Of a DNA stretch of 40,247 bases, positions 8,702 to 16,944 are shown in pieces. Every line of letters begins with the position of its first letter. The stretch's first letter is position 1. The position numbers and the translations under genes are program-made. The notes beneath the pieces were generated by a model. It searched no databases and was not told where the DNA came from. It saw only the letters and a list, made by a program, of their open reading frames with translations. This DNA is from Acetobacteraceae bacterium (GTDB taxonomy: Bacteria > Pseudomonadota > Alphaproteobacteria > Acetobacterales > Acetobacteraceae): assembly GCA_003151425.1 (NCBI GenBank), contig PLXO01000058.1, positions 1-40,247 on the forward strand, read 5' to 3'.

Positions 8702-9154
8702 CATGCGGCGCCGCGGCAAGCTCAGCGCGTCACGTCCGCCGGCGCCTGCGCAGCGCCATTGCATCAGCGCAGGCGCGCAGCCGCCACTGTCGCGCGATCG
8801 GCAAGCAGCCGCCGTGGCTGGACGGTCCGCCGCAATCGGGTGGCGCCGTGGCCGAGGTCGCTGTCATTGCCGGCGCGGCGACCCTTGGGTCCAGCGCCCC
8901 GAGGCCAGGCGCGGCAACCCCGCGCGAGGTGCGCACCTGGTTGCGTCCCCCGGCCTTCGCCGAAGTCGCCGCGGGGGCCGCAATGACAGGGGGACGGGTC
9001 CTGGGCGGCTTTCCGCCGGCCGCCCGATTGCCCTGATCGCGGATGGAGACCCCGTTGGATACTGCAACGCGACCGGATATAAGTCGCAGCGCCCGATCAA
9101 GACTCGCTATCGTCTGGCCCGCTGCGCGGCATCGATGCTGGAAAGGGACACTTC
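8702..9154. other. Gene-free spacer with one dispersed inverted repeat
   Basis: I see no supported gene in this 450-bp stretch. It holds an inverted pair CTGTCATTGC (8861-8870) and GCAATGACAG (8980-8989), about 110 bp apart. The same half-site recurs at 7646-7655 and in the large palindrome at 29869-29966, so it is probably a degraded copy of that repeat family. Confidence 0.5.
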
Positions 9155-9742
9155 GTGGAACCGGAACTGGTCGCCGGGCGAGAATGCGGCTCGTGCAACG
9201 TCTGCTGCGTTGCGCTCACGATCAACGATCCGGAGCTGCAGAAGCTTCAGGGTCATCGCTGCCGGAACGCTCGACCCGACAACAGTTGCACCATCTACGA
9301 AACCCGGCCGCAGACCTGCCGGACCTTCTACTGCGGCTGGCGGCGCCTGAAGTGGATCCGCGAGCCGCTTCGGCCGGACCGATCGGGCGTGCTCGTCCGG
9401 CAGCACAACATCGTTTCGAAGGAGACCCGCACCTACCGTCAGGGGGTCATCTTCACACTGCTCACCGCTGCCGCCCTGAAAGCAGACGGGCTGGCGGAGT
9501 CCGTTGCCGCCGCCGTCGCTGCCGACGTGCCGGTTTTTCTTCACGTGCCCGGACCGCCCGGCCACACCGCCAGCCAGGTGCAGATCAACGAGGTTCTGCA
9601 CGATGCCGTCGTCACCATGGACAAGCCCGCGGTGCTGAAAATCCTCGGACGGATACGCGCAATTGGCCGGTCCGCGCGCCACGAACCGATCGTTCTCGGT
9701 CGCCACGACCCGAGCGATGCCGCTCAGCCGCCGAACGCCTGA
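9155..9742 (+). CDS. YkgJ-type cysteine-cluster protein
   Basis: A 195-aa protein with the conserved cysteine pattern of the YkgJ/UPF0153 zinc- or iron-chelating family: CGSCNVCC (C11, C14, C17, C18), C36, C45, then [10 protein letters not shown] (C55, C60). These residues likely ligate a metal or Fe-S cluster; the family has no settled biochemical role. The start is GTG, supported by GGAAAGGGACA just upstream. The C-terminal half ([19 protein letters not shown] onward) is less conserved. It is convergent with the MBL-fold gene, and the two overlap by 19 bp at their 3' ends. Confidence 0.8.
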   Translation: MEPELVAGRECGSCNVCCVALTINDPELQKLQGHRCRNARPDNSCTIYETRPQTCRTFYCGWRRLKWIREPLRPDRSGVLVRQHNIVSKETRTYRQGVIFTLLTAAALKADGLAESVAAAVAADVPVFLHVPGPPGHTASQVQINEVLHDAVVTMDKPAVLKILGRIRAIGRSARHEPIVLGRHDPSDAAQPPNA

Positions 9743-10611
9743 TCCCACGGCTCCGGCACCATCGCGTAGCTGTCGCCGTGCTTCACCACGTGGGCGAAGC
9801 CGGGGAAATGCACGTGCATCCCGGCGATCAACTGCCGATCCGTCGCCACCATGTCGAACACGCGCCGGCGCGTCGCGGCCGCCGCGTTCGGATCGGTATC
9901 GAACTCCATGGTGACCTCGGGACGCGGCACCTGGATCTCCGGCACATGCACGATGTCGCCCCAGATCAGCAACGAGTGGTTGCCGGACGCGATCATGTAG
10001 CCGGAATGCCCCGGCGTATGGCCATGCAGCGGCATCGAGGTGACGCCGGGAAACACCTCGATGCTGCCCGTATAGGTGCGCATCACGTTGTGGTACGGCG
10101 CCATCTGTTCGCGCGCGCAGGCGAAATACAGCTTTTTCGCCCGCTCGCTGGCGCGCGACATTGCGCTGTCGTCCCGCCAGTGGCGCGGCTCGTTCTCGTG
10201 CACCACCAGCTCGGCGTTCGGGAAGAATTTTTCCCCCGTCTGCGGATTTGTCAGCCCGGCGGAATGATCCGGGTGCATGTGCGTCAGGATCACCCGTTCG
10301 ATCGCCCCCGGATCGACCCCGGCGGCCTTCAGGTTGGCTTGCAGCTTGCCCGCCGTCGGCAGCAGGTAGTCGCCCGAGCCGGTCTCGATCAGTGCCAGCC
10401 GCCCGGCCGAGTGGATCAGGTAGCAGTTCACCGAGGTGCGCCGGCCCGGCCGGAACGCTTCGGCCAGCATCTGCGTCGATTGCGCCGGCGTTATGTTCTG
10501 CATCACCTCGACGGTGCCGTCGAGATAACCATCCGACAGCGCCGTCACCACGATGTCGCCGATCCGGCGGTGATAGACGCCGGGAATCTGCCCGGACGGA
10601 ACTGGAACCAT
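9724..10611 (-). CDS. MBL-fold metallo-hydrolase
   Basis: A 295-aa metallo-beta-lactamase-fold hydrolase. The signature THMHPDH (H111, H113, D115, H116) supplies the dinuclear metal site, with HGHTPGH (H202), the bridging aspartate in LLIWGDIVH (D219) and a late histidine in GMHVHFPGF. Such proteins hydrolyse lactones, thioesters or similar bonds; the substrate here is unknown. The ATG at 10611 has AGGAG eight bases upstream. Longer in-frame starts would run into the repeat element at 10634-10806 and are unlikely. Confidence 0.88.
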   Translation of the reverse strand: MVPVPSGQIPGVYHRRIGDIVVTALSDGYLDGTVEVMQNITPAQSTQMLAEAFRPGRRTSVNCYLIHSAGRLALIETGSGDYLLPTAGKLQANLKAAGVDPGAIERVILTHMHPDHSAGLTNPQTGEKFFPNAELVVHENEPRHWRDDSAMSRASERAKKLYFACAREQMAPYHNVMRTYTGSIEVFPGVTSMPLHGHTPGHSGYMIASGNHSLLIWGDIVHVPEIQVPRPEVTMEFDTDPNAAAATRRRVFDMVATDRQLIAGMHVHFPGFAHVVKHGDSYAMVPEPWDQAFGG

Positions 10612-10633
10612 GGCCGTCTCCTGTTGTGCGTAT

Positions 10634-10806
10634 ACCTCTCCCGCTTTTCGCGGGCTTGGGCCGCGAAGAGCGGACCAAGGCTTGCCCCCGGGCACTTGAC
10701 CCGGGGGTCGGCGAGCGAAGCGAGACGGGTGAGGGTCTTGCCGCGTGCACGACCCTCACCCGCGTCGCTGCGCTTCGCGACCTCTCCCGCGAAAAGCGGG
10801 AGAGGT
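10634..10806. repeat. Compound palindromic repeat, 21-bp outer arms
   Basis: Perfect 21-bp outer arms at 10634-10654 and 10786-10806 (begin ACCTCTCCCGCTTTTCGCG) enclose a second dyad built on GGGTGAGGGTC / GACCCTCACCC. The whole element fills the space between two minus-strand genes. It resembles the dispersed intergenic palindromes (MITE/REP-like) common in GC-rich alphaproteobacteria. It carries no gene. Confidence 0.75.
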
Positions 10807-10836
10807 GTACGCCGTTCCAGTCCGCTTGTCCCTGCT

Positions 10837-11580
10837 CTACTGCGCGATGTAGCCGCCATCGATCACCAGTTCCGCGCCGGTGACGAACGACGCCTCATCG
10901 GACGCCAGATACAGCACGCCATAGGCGACATCGATCGCCTCGCCAAGCCGGCGCAGCGGCGTCGCCGCGATCTTCGCCTGGCGCCCGCCGGCGTTGGTCG
11001 CGTTCAGCATCGGCGGCAGATAGCCCGGGTGCACCGAGTTCACCCGCACGCCGAGCGGCCCGTAGCGGCACGCCGCCGCCTTGCTGTAGTTGCGCACCGC
11101 CGCTTTCGACGCGTGGTAGGCCGGGTGACCCTCCGCCCCACCGACGATCCCCATGATCGAGGAGATGTTGACGATCGCCCCGCCGCCGGTCTTCGCCATC
11201 GTCGCCGCGGCGCGCTTGGTGCCGATGAAGACCGAGGTGGCGTTGACCGCGATCAGCTCGTGCCAGCCCTCCAGCCCGTCATGGTCGCCGACCGACGACC
11301 CGCTGATGCCGGCATTGTTCACCAGGATGTCGAGCCTGCCATAGGCGGCGACGGTTGCCTCGATCAGCCGCGCCCAGTCGGCCTCGGCGGTGACGTCGGT
11401 GAGGACGAAGCGCGCCTGCGCTTGGCCGGCACAGATATCGGCGGCGACCGCCTCGCCCTGTTGCTCCAGCACGTCGGCGATGACGACCGTGGCGCCTTCG
11501 CGCGCAAACAGCCGCGCCTCGCATTCGCCCATGCCGTGCGCGCCGCCGGTGATGATCGCCACCTTGTCTTTGAGCCGCAT
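10837..11580 (-). CDS. SDR-family NAD(P)-dependent oxidoreductase
   Basis: A 247-aa classical short-chain dehydrogenase/reductase. The cofactor loop is TGGAHGMG (11-18). Next come the LVNNAG strand, the catalytic serine in IVNISSIMG and the YHASK Tyr/Lys pair, then a C-terminal [13 protein letters not shown]. Sequence alone does not fix the substrate; cyclic alcohol or 3-ketoacyl reductases are the usual relatives. GACGGAGGAAACCG gives a strong ribosome site for the ATG at 11580. It may share a transcript with the downstream MBL-fold gene, although the repeat element lies between them. Confidence 0.9.
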   Translation of the reverse strand: MRLKDKVAIITGGAHGMGECEARLFAREGATVVIADVLEQQGEAVAADICAGQAQARFVLTDVTAEADWARLIEATVAAYGRLDILVNNAGISGSSVGDHDGLEGWHELIAVNATSVFIGTKRAAATMAKTGGGAIVNISSIMGIVGGAEGHPAYHASKAAVRNYSKAAACRYGPLGVRVNSVHPGYLPPMLNATNAGGRQAKIAATPLRRLGEAIDVAYGVLYLASDEASFVTGAELVIDGGYIAQ

Positions 11581-11833
11581 CGGTTTCCTCCGTCGCTCGG
11601 GTGCGCGAAGCTTCGGGCGAAACGCGGCGCGCGACAACTGACCCAACCACATAGTGCCGTTGGGCCCGCCGACGTTGCAAGACCGTCATGGCCGTCCCCG
11701 GACTTGATCCGGGGATCAGACCCGGCCATCCCCGCCAGCACGATGCCGCGACGAATGGCTGAGCCAGCCACGCATGACGTGGAACACGGCGGCACCAACC
11801 AAACCGGCCCACCACCCGATCGAACGGCCCTCC

Positions 11834-11889
11834 TTGACATTCTTATACTCCCCCCTAGCATATCGATCATAAATGCTCATATAGAGCAT
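11834..11889 (+). promoter_or_regulatory. nadA promoter and operator-like dyad
   Basis: A consensus -35 TTGACA (11834-11839) is followed after 16 bp by TAGCAT (11856-11861). Just downstream, over the expected transcription start, lies the inverted repeat ATGCTC-ATATA-GAGCAT (11873-11889). This local AT-rich patch is unusual in the window. A repressor of NAD synthesis, such as the alphaproteobacterial NadQ, would be a natural ligand; I infer this and cannot confirm the motif. Confidence 0.6.
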
Positions 11890-11910
11890 ATCAACGACCG
11901 GGATCCCGCC

Positions 11911-12903
11911 ATGTCCGCGACCGCCACCCTGCATCGCCCCCCACCAACCGCGGCACAGCTTTACGCGCGCGTCAGCACCATCATCCCCGCCATCGAGTGG
12001 CCGGTGTTCGCCGACGACATCGACGCCATCCTCGACCTGAAGCGCCAGCGCGACGCGGTGATCCTGGCGCACAACTACCAGACCCCGGAGATCTTTCATT
12101 GCGTGGCCGACATCGTCGGCGACAGCCTGGCGCTGGCGCGCGAGGCGATGACGGTGGACGCCAAGGTCATCGTGCTGGCCGGCGTGCACTTCATGGCCGA
12201 GACCGCCAAGCTGATGAACCCCGAGAAGACGGTGCTGATCCCCGACCTGCGCGCGGGCTGCTCGCTGGCCGCCTCGATCACCGCCGCGGACGTGCGGCTG
12301 ATGCGGGAGCGGTATCCGGACGCGCCGGTGGTCGCCTATGTCAATACGTCCGCCGAGGTGAAGGCGGCATCCGACATCTGTTGCACCTCGGCCAACGCCA
12401 AGTGGATCGTCGAGTCGCTCGGCGCGAGGCGCGTGATCATGCTGCCCGACGAATACCTGGCGCAGAACACGGCGAAGCGCACCGATGTCGAGATTATTGC
12501 GTGGGCCGGTCATTGCGAGGTGCATGAACGTTTCACCGCCGCCGAGGTCCGCACCTTGCGCGCCGAGCATCCCGGCCTGGTCGTTCTGGCGCATCCCGAA
12601 TGCCCGCCCGAGGTGATCGCCGAGGCCGACTACACCGGCTCCACCGCCGACATGGCGGGCTACGTCAGCCAGCGCCAGCCGCGCCGCGTCGTGCTGCTAA
12701 CCGAATGTTCCATGAGCGACAACGTCGCGGTGCGGAACCCCGGCGTGGAATTCATCCGCCCGTGCAATTTGTGCCCGCACATGAAGCGGATCACGCTCCC
12801 AAAAATCCGCCGCGCGCTGGAGACGATGACGCACGAGGTCACCATCGACCCCGCCATCGCCGAAGCTGCCCGCCGATCCGTCGTGCGCATGCTGGCGGTG
12901 TGA
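11911..12903 (+). CDS. nadA: Quinolinate synthase A
   Basis: NadA condenses iminoaspartate with dihydroxyacetone phosphate to quinolinate, the second step of de novo NAD synthesis, using a 4Fe-4S cluster. The 330-aa protein shows the family landmarks [35 protein letters not shown] and [12 protein letters not shown]. The three expected cluster cysteines are visible: C117 (AGCSLAA), C231 (HPECPPEV) and C288 (CNLCPHM). The ATG at 11911 gives a normal N-terminus. Longer open reading upstream crosses the promoter and is not used. nadC follows 42 bp downstream, a co-transcribed pair. nadB, which supplies iminoaspartate, is not in the window. Confidence 0.96.
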   Translation: MSATATLHRPPPTAAQLYARVSTIIPAIEWPVFADDIDAILDLKRQRDAVILAHNYQTPEIFHCVADIVGDSLALAREAMTVDAKVIVLAGVHFMAETAKLMNPEKTVLIPDLRAGCSLAASITAADVRLMRERYPDAPVVAYVNTSAEVKAASDICCTSANAKWIVESLGARRVIMLPDEYLAQNTAKRTDVEIIAWAGHCEVHERFTAAEVRTLRAEHPGLVVLAHPECPPEVIAEADYTGSTADMAGYVSQRQPRRVVLLTECSMSDNVAVRNPGVEFIRPCNLCPHMKRITLPKIRRALETMTHEVTIDPAIAEAARRSVVRMLAV

Positions 12904-12945
12904 GGTAGCAACAAGACTCTCAAGACTCTCCCCCTCCCCCAAATC

Positions 12946-13770
12946 ATGATCGAGCCACTCGTCCGCGCCACCCTCCTGGAAGACCTGGGCCGCGCGGGCG
13001 ACATCACCACCGACGCTGTGGTTCCCGCCGACGCGCGCACCACAACCGCGCTCGTCGCCCGCAAACCCGGCGTTCTCGCGGGCCTCGACTTCGCACTTAC
13101 TGCGTTCCGCCTGATCGACCCCGCCATCACCGTCCACGTGGAGCGCCCCGACGGCAGCCGGCTCGCCCCCGGCGACGTGATCGCCACGATCAGCGGCCCC
13201 GCCCGCGGCATCCTGACCGCGGAGCGCACCGCGCTAAACTTCCTGTGCCATCTCTCCGGCGTCGCCTCCGCCACGCGCGGCGTGGTCGACGCCATCGCCG
13301 GCCACAAGGCCGCCGTGGTCTGCACCCGCAAGACCATGCCCGGCCTGCGCGCCGCGCAGAAATACGCCGTGCGCGTCGGCGGCGGATCGAACCACCGCTT
13401 CGGCCTGGATGACGCCGTGTTGATCAAGGACAACCACGTCGCCATCGCCGGCGGAATCCGCGCCGCGGTCGAGCGCGTGCGCGCCGGCGTCGGCCACATG
13501 GTGAAGATCGAGCTCGAGGTCGATACGCTCGCGCAGCTCGAGCAGGCGCTGGCGCTGCGCCTCGACGCCGTGCTGCTCGACAACATGGACCCGACGATGC
13601 TGCGCCAGGCGATCGGCATGGTGGACGGCCGGATGATCACCGAGGCCTCGGGCGGCATTCGTCCGGACACCGCTGTGGCGATTGCGGCGAGCGGGGTGGA
13701 CCTGATGTCGATCGGCTGGCTGACGCACAGCGCCCAGGTGCTGGATATCGGCCTGGATCACCTGGGGTGA
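12946..13770 (+). CDS. nadC: Nicotinate-nucleotide diphosphorylase (carboxylating)
   Basis: Quinolinate phosphoribosyltransferase converts quinolinate and PRPP to nicotinate mononucleotide, CO2 and PPi, directly after NadA. The 274-aa chain has LEDLGRAGDITTDA at the N-terminus and the PRPP/quinolinate site CTRKTMPGLRAAQKYAV (R128, K129, K139). It then has HRFGLDDAVLIKDNH (150-164), the acidic DAVLLDNM and the phosphate-binding EASGGI. No good Shine-Dalgarno precedes the ATG (the upstream bases are C-rich), so coupling to nadA translation or another signal may matter. It ends 136 bp before the next gene. Confidence 0.96.
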   Translation: MIEPLVRATLLEDLGRAGDITTDAVVPADARTTTALVARKPGVLAGLDFALTAFRLIDPAITVHVERPDGSRLAPGDVIATISGPARGILTAERTALNFLCHLSGVASATRGVVDAIAGHKAAVVCTRKTMPGLRAAQKYAVRVGGGSNHRFGLDDAVLIKDNHVAIAGGIRAAVERVRAGVGHMVKIELEVDTLAQLEQALALRLDAVLLDNMDPTMLRQAIGMVDGRMITEASGGIRPDTAVAIAASGVDLMSIGWLTHSAQVLDIGLDHLG

Positions 13771-13906
13771 ACGACCGCGTTTCAGGCGGCGTGCGACCGG
13801 CACACGGCGCCAGGATTGGACCAATGATACCGGTGGAATTGGTGCTGGCGGGTAGACCACTTTGTCGGGTCAATGCCGCACCCGCAACAGATGAGAAGCT
13901 CGACCC

Positions 13907-14638
13907 ATGCGCGACACGATACCAGCCGACCCCGATCACTTTGAGGTCAACGAGATCAACCGCGTCCGCCGCGTGCACGATCGCGGTCGCTACGACAAGG
14001 CAACGATACACGCCTTCCTCGACGCGGCGGTCGCCTGCCACATCGCCTACACGATCGACGGCCGCCCGTATTGCACGCCGACCGCGTTCTGGCGCGAAGG
14101 CGATCATCTGTATTGGCACGGATCGTCAGCCAGCCGGGCGATCCGCAACCAGAACAAAGGCCTGCCGGTCTGCCTGACGGTCACGCACGTGGACGCGCTG
14201 GTGATGGCGCGCTCGGGCTTTCACCACTCGATCAACTACCGCTGCGTGATGGCGTTCGGCACCGCGCACGCGATCACCGACCGGGCCGAGAAGCTGCGGC
14301 TGCTGGACAATTTTGTCGACCGCATCTACCCGGGCCGCTCGAAGTTGATCCGCCATCCGAACGAGCAGGAGTTCAAGGCGACGACGCTGATGGGCATGGA
14401 GATGGAGACGGTGTCGGGCAAGATCCGCGACAAGCATGTGGCCGACGAGGAGGAGGACTATGAAGCGGTCCCCGCCTGGTCGGCGCTGTATCCGATCACT
14501 CAGGTGATCGGCGAGCCGTCCGATTGTGCGCGGCAGTTGCCGGGGCTGACGCGGCCGGACGAGATGGCGGATTTCGTTCCGGGGACGCGGCTGGATGAGT
14601 TGATGACGAAGACGTATCGGAAGACGTTTGGGGAGTAA
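13907..14638 (+). CDS. Pyridoxamine 5'-phosphate oxidase-like FMN-binding protein
   Basis: A 243-aa member of the PNPOx-like split-barrel flavoproteins (Pyridox_ox_2/NimA-like group). Typical features are the N-terminal RVHDRGRYDKATIHAFLD, the barrel strands VACHIAYTIDGRPYCTPTAF and HLYWHGSSASR with the FMN-phosphate-binding Ser/Arg, and VCLTVTHVDALVMARS followed by FHHSINYRCVMAFG. Members bind FMN or heme and reduce small molecules; none of this defines a substrate. The C-terminal extension from about residue 180 is polar with an acidic VADEEEDYEAVP patch. A hairpin repeat follows 15 bp after the stop. Confidence 0.85.
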   Translation: MRDTIPADPDHFEVNEINRVRRVHDRGRYDKATIHAFLDAAVACHIAYTIDGRPYCTPTAFWREGDHLYWHGSSASRAIRNQNKGLPVCLTVTHVDALVMARSGFHHSINYRCVMAFGTAHAITDRAEKLRLLDNFVDRIYPGRSKLIRHPNEQEFKATTLMGMEMETVSGKIRDKHVADEEEDYEAVPAWSALYPITQVIGEPSDCARQLPGLTRPDEMADFVPGTRLDELMTKTYRKTFGE

Positions 14639-14652
14639 TAGCCCTATTCGTC

Positions 14653-14675
14653 ATGGCCGGGCTTGACCCGGCCAT
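14653..14675. repeat. Dispersed hairpin, possible terminator
   Basis: A perfect 9-bp stem ATGGCCGGG / CCCGGCCAT with a 5-base loop lies 15 bp after the FMN-protein stop. A diverged relative of the same repeat (GTCATGGCC ... CCGGCCATCC) lies near 11687-11730. There is no T-tract. Confidence 0.6.
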
Positions 14676-14794
14676 CCGTCGCGGTACCAGTGACGAAATG
14701 GATCCCCAGGTGGACTGTCTAAGAGTCTGACTCGAATCGGTCCAGCAACGCGACCGCCTTGATTTCGTGGGCAAAACTGGTTCCATCGTGGCGT

Positions 14795-15159
14795 TCAGGC
14801 GGCGGCCAGACGGCGCGACATCAGCTTGACGCTGGCAATATAGAGCCAGGTTACGGCACTCTCAATAGTTGCTTCGACATCCTTGGCCAAGCGCCGGTTG
14901 CGATTCAGCCAGGCGAAGGTGCGTTCGACCACCCAACAGCCTGCCCCTGCGAAGGCGGGGGACGGGGCAGCAGTACAAAGCCGTTGGCAACGTCCGACCG
15001 TTTGACGATCTCGATCGTCCAATCACCGAGATTTTCGAGGGCATCCTGCAGCTTTTCACCGGCGTAACCGCCGTCGGCGAACACGTGGCGCAGCCAGGGA
15101 AATGAACTGCGTACTCGCGCCAGCAAAGAGGGTGCGCCGTCGCGATCCTGAATATCCGC
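14795..15159 (-). pseudogene. IS5-family transposase remnant (C-terminal part, frameshifted)
   Basis: Only the last third or so of an IS5-type DDE transposase remains. One frame reads ADIQDRDGAPSLLARVRSSF, then LRHVFADGGYAGEKLQDAL (with the second catalytic Asp). A second frame continues WVVERTFAWLNRNRRLAKD (with the catalytic Glu) to the end MSRRLAAA. The two frames are separated by an insertion of roughly 25 bp around 14938-14965 containing a CCCCGCCTTCGC-A-GGGG hairpin of the dispersed-repeat type. The remnant's upstream edge at about 15159 abuts the truncated pcaH. The outer IS end is probably near 14700, where TGGACTGTCTAAGAGTC resembles an IS terminus, but I cannot define it. Confidence 0.8.
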
Positions 15160-15552
15160 TACGACCATCCGGGCGATCAGCACGACGCGCCGCTCGACCC
15201 CAACTTCCATGGCGACGGCCGCGTCTTCACCGACGAAAACGGGCGCTACAAGTTTGTGACGGTGCGCCCCGGCGCCTACCCATGGCCCAACCACAAGAAC
15301 GCCTGGCGGCCGAACCACATCCATTTCTCCTATTTCGGCCCGGCCTTCGCGACCCGCCTGGTCACCCAGATGTATTTCCCCGGCGACCCGCTGCTGGCGT
15401 TCGACCCGATCTTCAATGCGGTGCCGGACCAAGCCGCGCGCAACCGGCTGATCGCCGCGTTCGACATGGACGTCACCGAGGCCGACTGGGCGCTCGGCTA
15501 CCGGTTCGACGTGGTGCTGCGCGGGCGCGACGCGACGCCGATGGGGCATTGA
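15160..15552 (+). pseudogene. pcaH: Protocatechuate 3,4-dioxygenase beta subunit, 5'-truncated
   Basis: PcaH carries the non-heme Fe(III) site that cleaves protocatechuate to 3-carboxymuconate. Homology begins abruptly at RYDHPGDQHDAPLDPNF beside the IS5 remnant, so about the first 105-110 residues and the native start and promoter are gone. The frame is open through GAYPWPNHKNAWRPNHIHFS to TGA at 15550. By spacing to the Pseudomonas enzyme, all four iron ligands survive: Tyr408 (TAC at 15160-15162, the first recognisable codon), Tyr447 (GAYPW) and His460/His462 (NHIHF). An in-frame ATG at 15256 would give only 98 aa lacking Tyr408. pcaG starts 2 bp after the stop. Confidence 0.85.
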
Positions 15553-15554
15553 GC

Positions 15555-16106
15555 ATGCCGCCGGATCCGGCTGCCGTCGCCACCGCCAGCCAGACCATCG
15601 GGCCGTACTGGCACCTGATCGAGGACAAGTCGTGGGCCGACCTGACGCGCTTCGGCGCGCAGGGCGAGCGCGTCACTTTGCTCGGCCGCGTGCTCGACGG
15701 CGACGGCGCGCCGTTCCCCGAGGTCTGTGTCGAGCTCTGGCAGGCCTCGCCGCCGGCGTCCGAGCGGTTCCCCGGCTTCGGCCGCGCGGCCACCGACAAG
15801 CACGGCGAGTACCGCTTCCTCACGCTGAAGCCCGGCCCACTGCCCGGTCGCGGCAACACGCATCAAGCGCCACATTTCGCGCTGACGGTGCTGGGCCGCG
15901 GGCTGATGCACCATGTGGTGACGCGCGCCTATTTTCAGGGCGAGGCGTTGAACGAGACCGACCCAGTGCTGACCTCGATCGAAGACGTCGAACGCCGCGG
16001 CACATTGATCGCCCGGCCGGAAGGTGCGGCGACCTGGCGGCTGGACATCCGCCTGCAAGGCAGCTTGCGCGGGCCTGACATCGAAACGGTCTTCCTGGAC
16101 GTGTAG
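15555..16106 (+). CDS. pcaG: Protocatechuate 3,4-dioxygenase alpha subunit
   Basis: PcaG is the structural partner of PcaH in the intradiol dioxygenase and does not hold the iron. The 183-aa protein has TASQTIGPYWHL, the beta-sandwich core VTLLGRVLDGDGAPFPEVCVELWQA, RAATDKHGEYRFLTLKPGP, HQAPHFALTVLGRGLMHHVVTRAYF and a normal end. It begins 2 bp after the pcaH stop, so its translation was probably coupled to pcaH. With PcaH truncated and the upstream promoter lost, PcaG is likely an orphan unless another pcaH exists elsewhere. The next pathway gene, pcaB, is separated from it by a toxin-antitoxin and restriction-modification insertion. Confidence 0.93.
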   Translation: MPPDPAAVATASQTIGPYWHLIEDKSWADLTRFGAQGERVTLLGRVLDGDGAPFPEVCVELWQASPPASERFPGFGRAATDKHGEYRFLTLKPGPLPGRGNTHQAPHFALTVLGRGLMHHVVTRAYFQGEALNETDPVLTSIEDVERRGTLIARPEGAATWRLDIRLQGSLRGPDIETVFLDV

Positions 16107-16192
16107 TCGGGGCAGCCCAACGACGGCAGGCACACGTAACAGAAAGTGCATGTTTTACGGCGAGCAGGCCCAGGCCAGCTTCCGGAGTCGCG

Positions 16193-16474
16193 TCAGGCGG
16201 CGTGGGCGACGCTCATTTCCACGTGCAGACCGGCAGCGGCCGCCATGTTCACCAGGCTGTCGAGGCCAAACAGCTCGATCTTCCCGCGCATAAGGTCGGA
16301 CACGCGAGGCTGCGTCACACCGAACATCTTGGCAGCCTGGCTCTGGCTCAACCCCTTGCGGGTGATGTGATCCTTGAGGGCCATCATCAGCGCGGACCGC
16401 AGCCGCATATTTTCGGCCTGGGCAGGTGTGTCCTCGATCGCGTCCCACACGCTGCCGAAGCGTTCGTTGCTCAT
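16193..16474 (-). CDS. XRE-family antitoxin (HigA-like)
   Basis: A 93-aa protein with a lambda-repressor-type HTH at about residues 32-70: ALKDHITRKGLSQSQAAKMF, then GVTQPRVSDLMRGKIELFGL. As a HigA-type antitoxin it should bind and neutralise the upstream-encoded toxin and repress the operon. Its ATG overlaps the toxin stop codon by four bases (16471-16474), the tight toxin-first order typical of higBA. The N-terminal 30 residues (FGSVWDAIEDTPAQAENM) resemble the short linker of this antitoxin group. Confidence 0.85.
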   Translation of the reverse strand: MSNERFGSVWDAIEDTPAQAENMRLRSALMMALKDHITRKGLSQSQAAKMFGVTQPRVSDLMRGKIELFGLDSLVNMAAAAGLHVEMSVAHAA

Positions 16475-16812
16475 CGGTTTAGCTCCTTCACCAAATCCCG
16501 GTAGCGTTTCGCGGCCAAGTCAAGGTCCGCCTTGCGGGTCTTCTGCGTCTGCTTCTGAAAGCAGTGCAGTACGTGGATGGCATCTTCAAACCTGACTACG
16601 TAGATCACCCGGAACGCGCCCTCCTCTTCCCGGATCCTGATTTCGCGGACGCCTTGCCCGACGGTGTTCATAGGCTTCCAGTCATCCGGGTCGCGGCCCT
16701 GTTGCACCTGGTCGATCTGATGGCCAGCCTCCCGACGAGCACCCCTCGGAAAGTCTCGGAGATCGTCCAGGGCAGTTCCCCTGAACTCAACGGGCTTGGC
16801 GCACTCTCTCAC
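16471..16812 (-). CDS. RelE/HigB-type toxin (phage Gp49-like)
   Basis: A 113-aa toxin of the RelE superfamily, Gp49/HigB branch, likely a ribosome-dependent mRNA interferase. Landmarks are VEFRGTALDDLRDFPRGAR near the N-terminus, the strand run VREIRIREEEGAFRVIYVVR, and IHVLHCFQKQTQKTRKADLD with the conserved FxKKTxKT-type basic block. The start is GTG at 16812; no in-frame ATG gives a full domain. No strong Shine-Dalgarno is visible. It forms a toxin-first operon with the XRE antitoxin, behind the palindrome at 16820-16837. Confidence 0.85.
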   Translation of the reverse strand: MRECAKPVEFRGTALDDLRDFPRGARREAGHQIDQVQQGRDPDDWKPMNTVGQGVREIRIREEEGAFRVIYVVRFEDAIHVLHCFQKQTQKTRKADLDLAAKRYRDLVKELNR

Positions 16813-16819
16813 CGCGTTT

Positions 16820-16837
16820 CATACAAGATTTTGTATG
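16820..16837. promoter_or_regulatory. Operator-like palindrome of the HigBA pair
   Basis: Perfect 7-bp arms CATACAA / TTGTATG around GATT, 8 bp upstream of the toxin GTG. The AT-rich site contrasts with its surroundings and is placed where an autoregulating HigA antitoxin would bind. Confidence 0.6.
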
Positions 16838-16944
16838 GATGCACAAGCGCTGTTTGGCGGTTCACGACATGTCGCTGGCCATGCATTGCCCCCAGATGCA
16901 TACGACGGTATGTTCGGGAAAGCCGCTAGTCGAATTACGAGGCA

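Noticed and set aside
9043-11910. Long upstream extension of nadA.
   Set aside because: It crosses the MBL and SDR genes on the other strand and the nadA promoter; NadA is complete from 11911.
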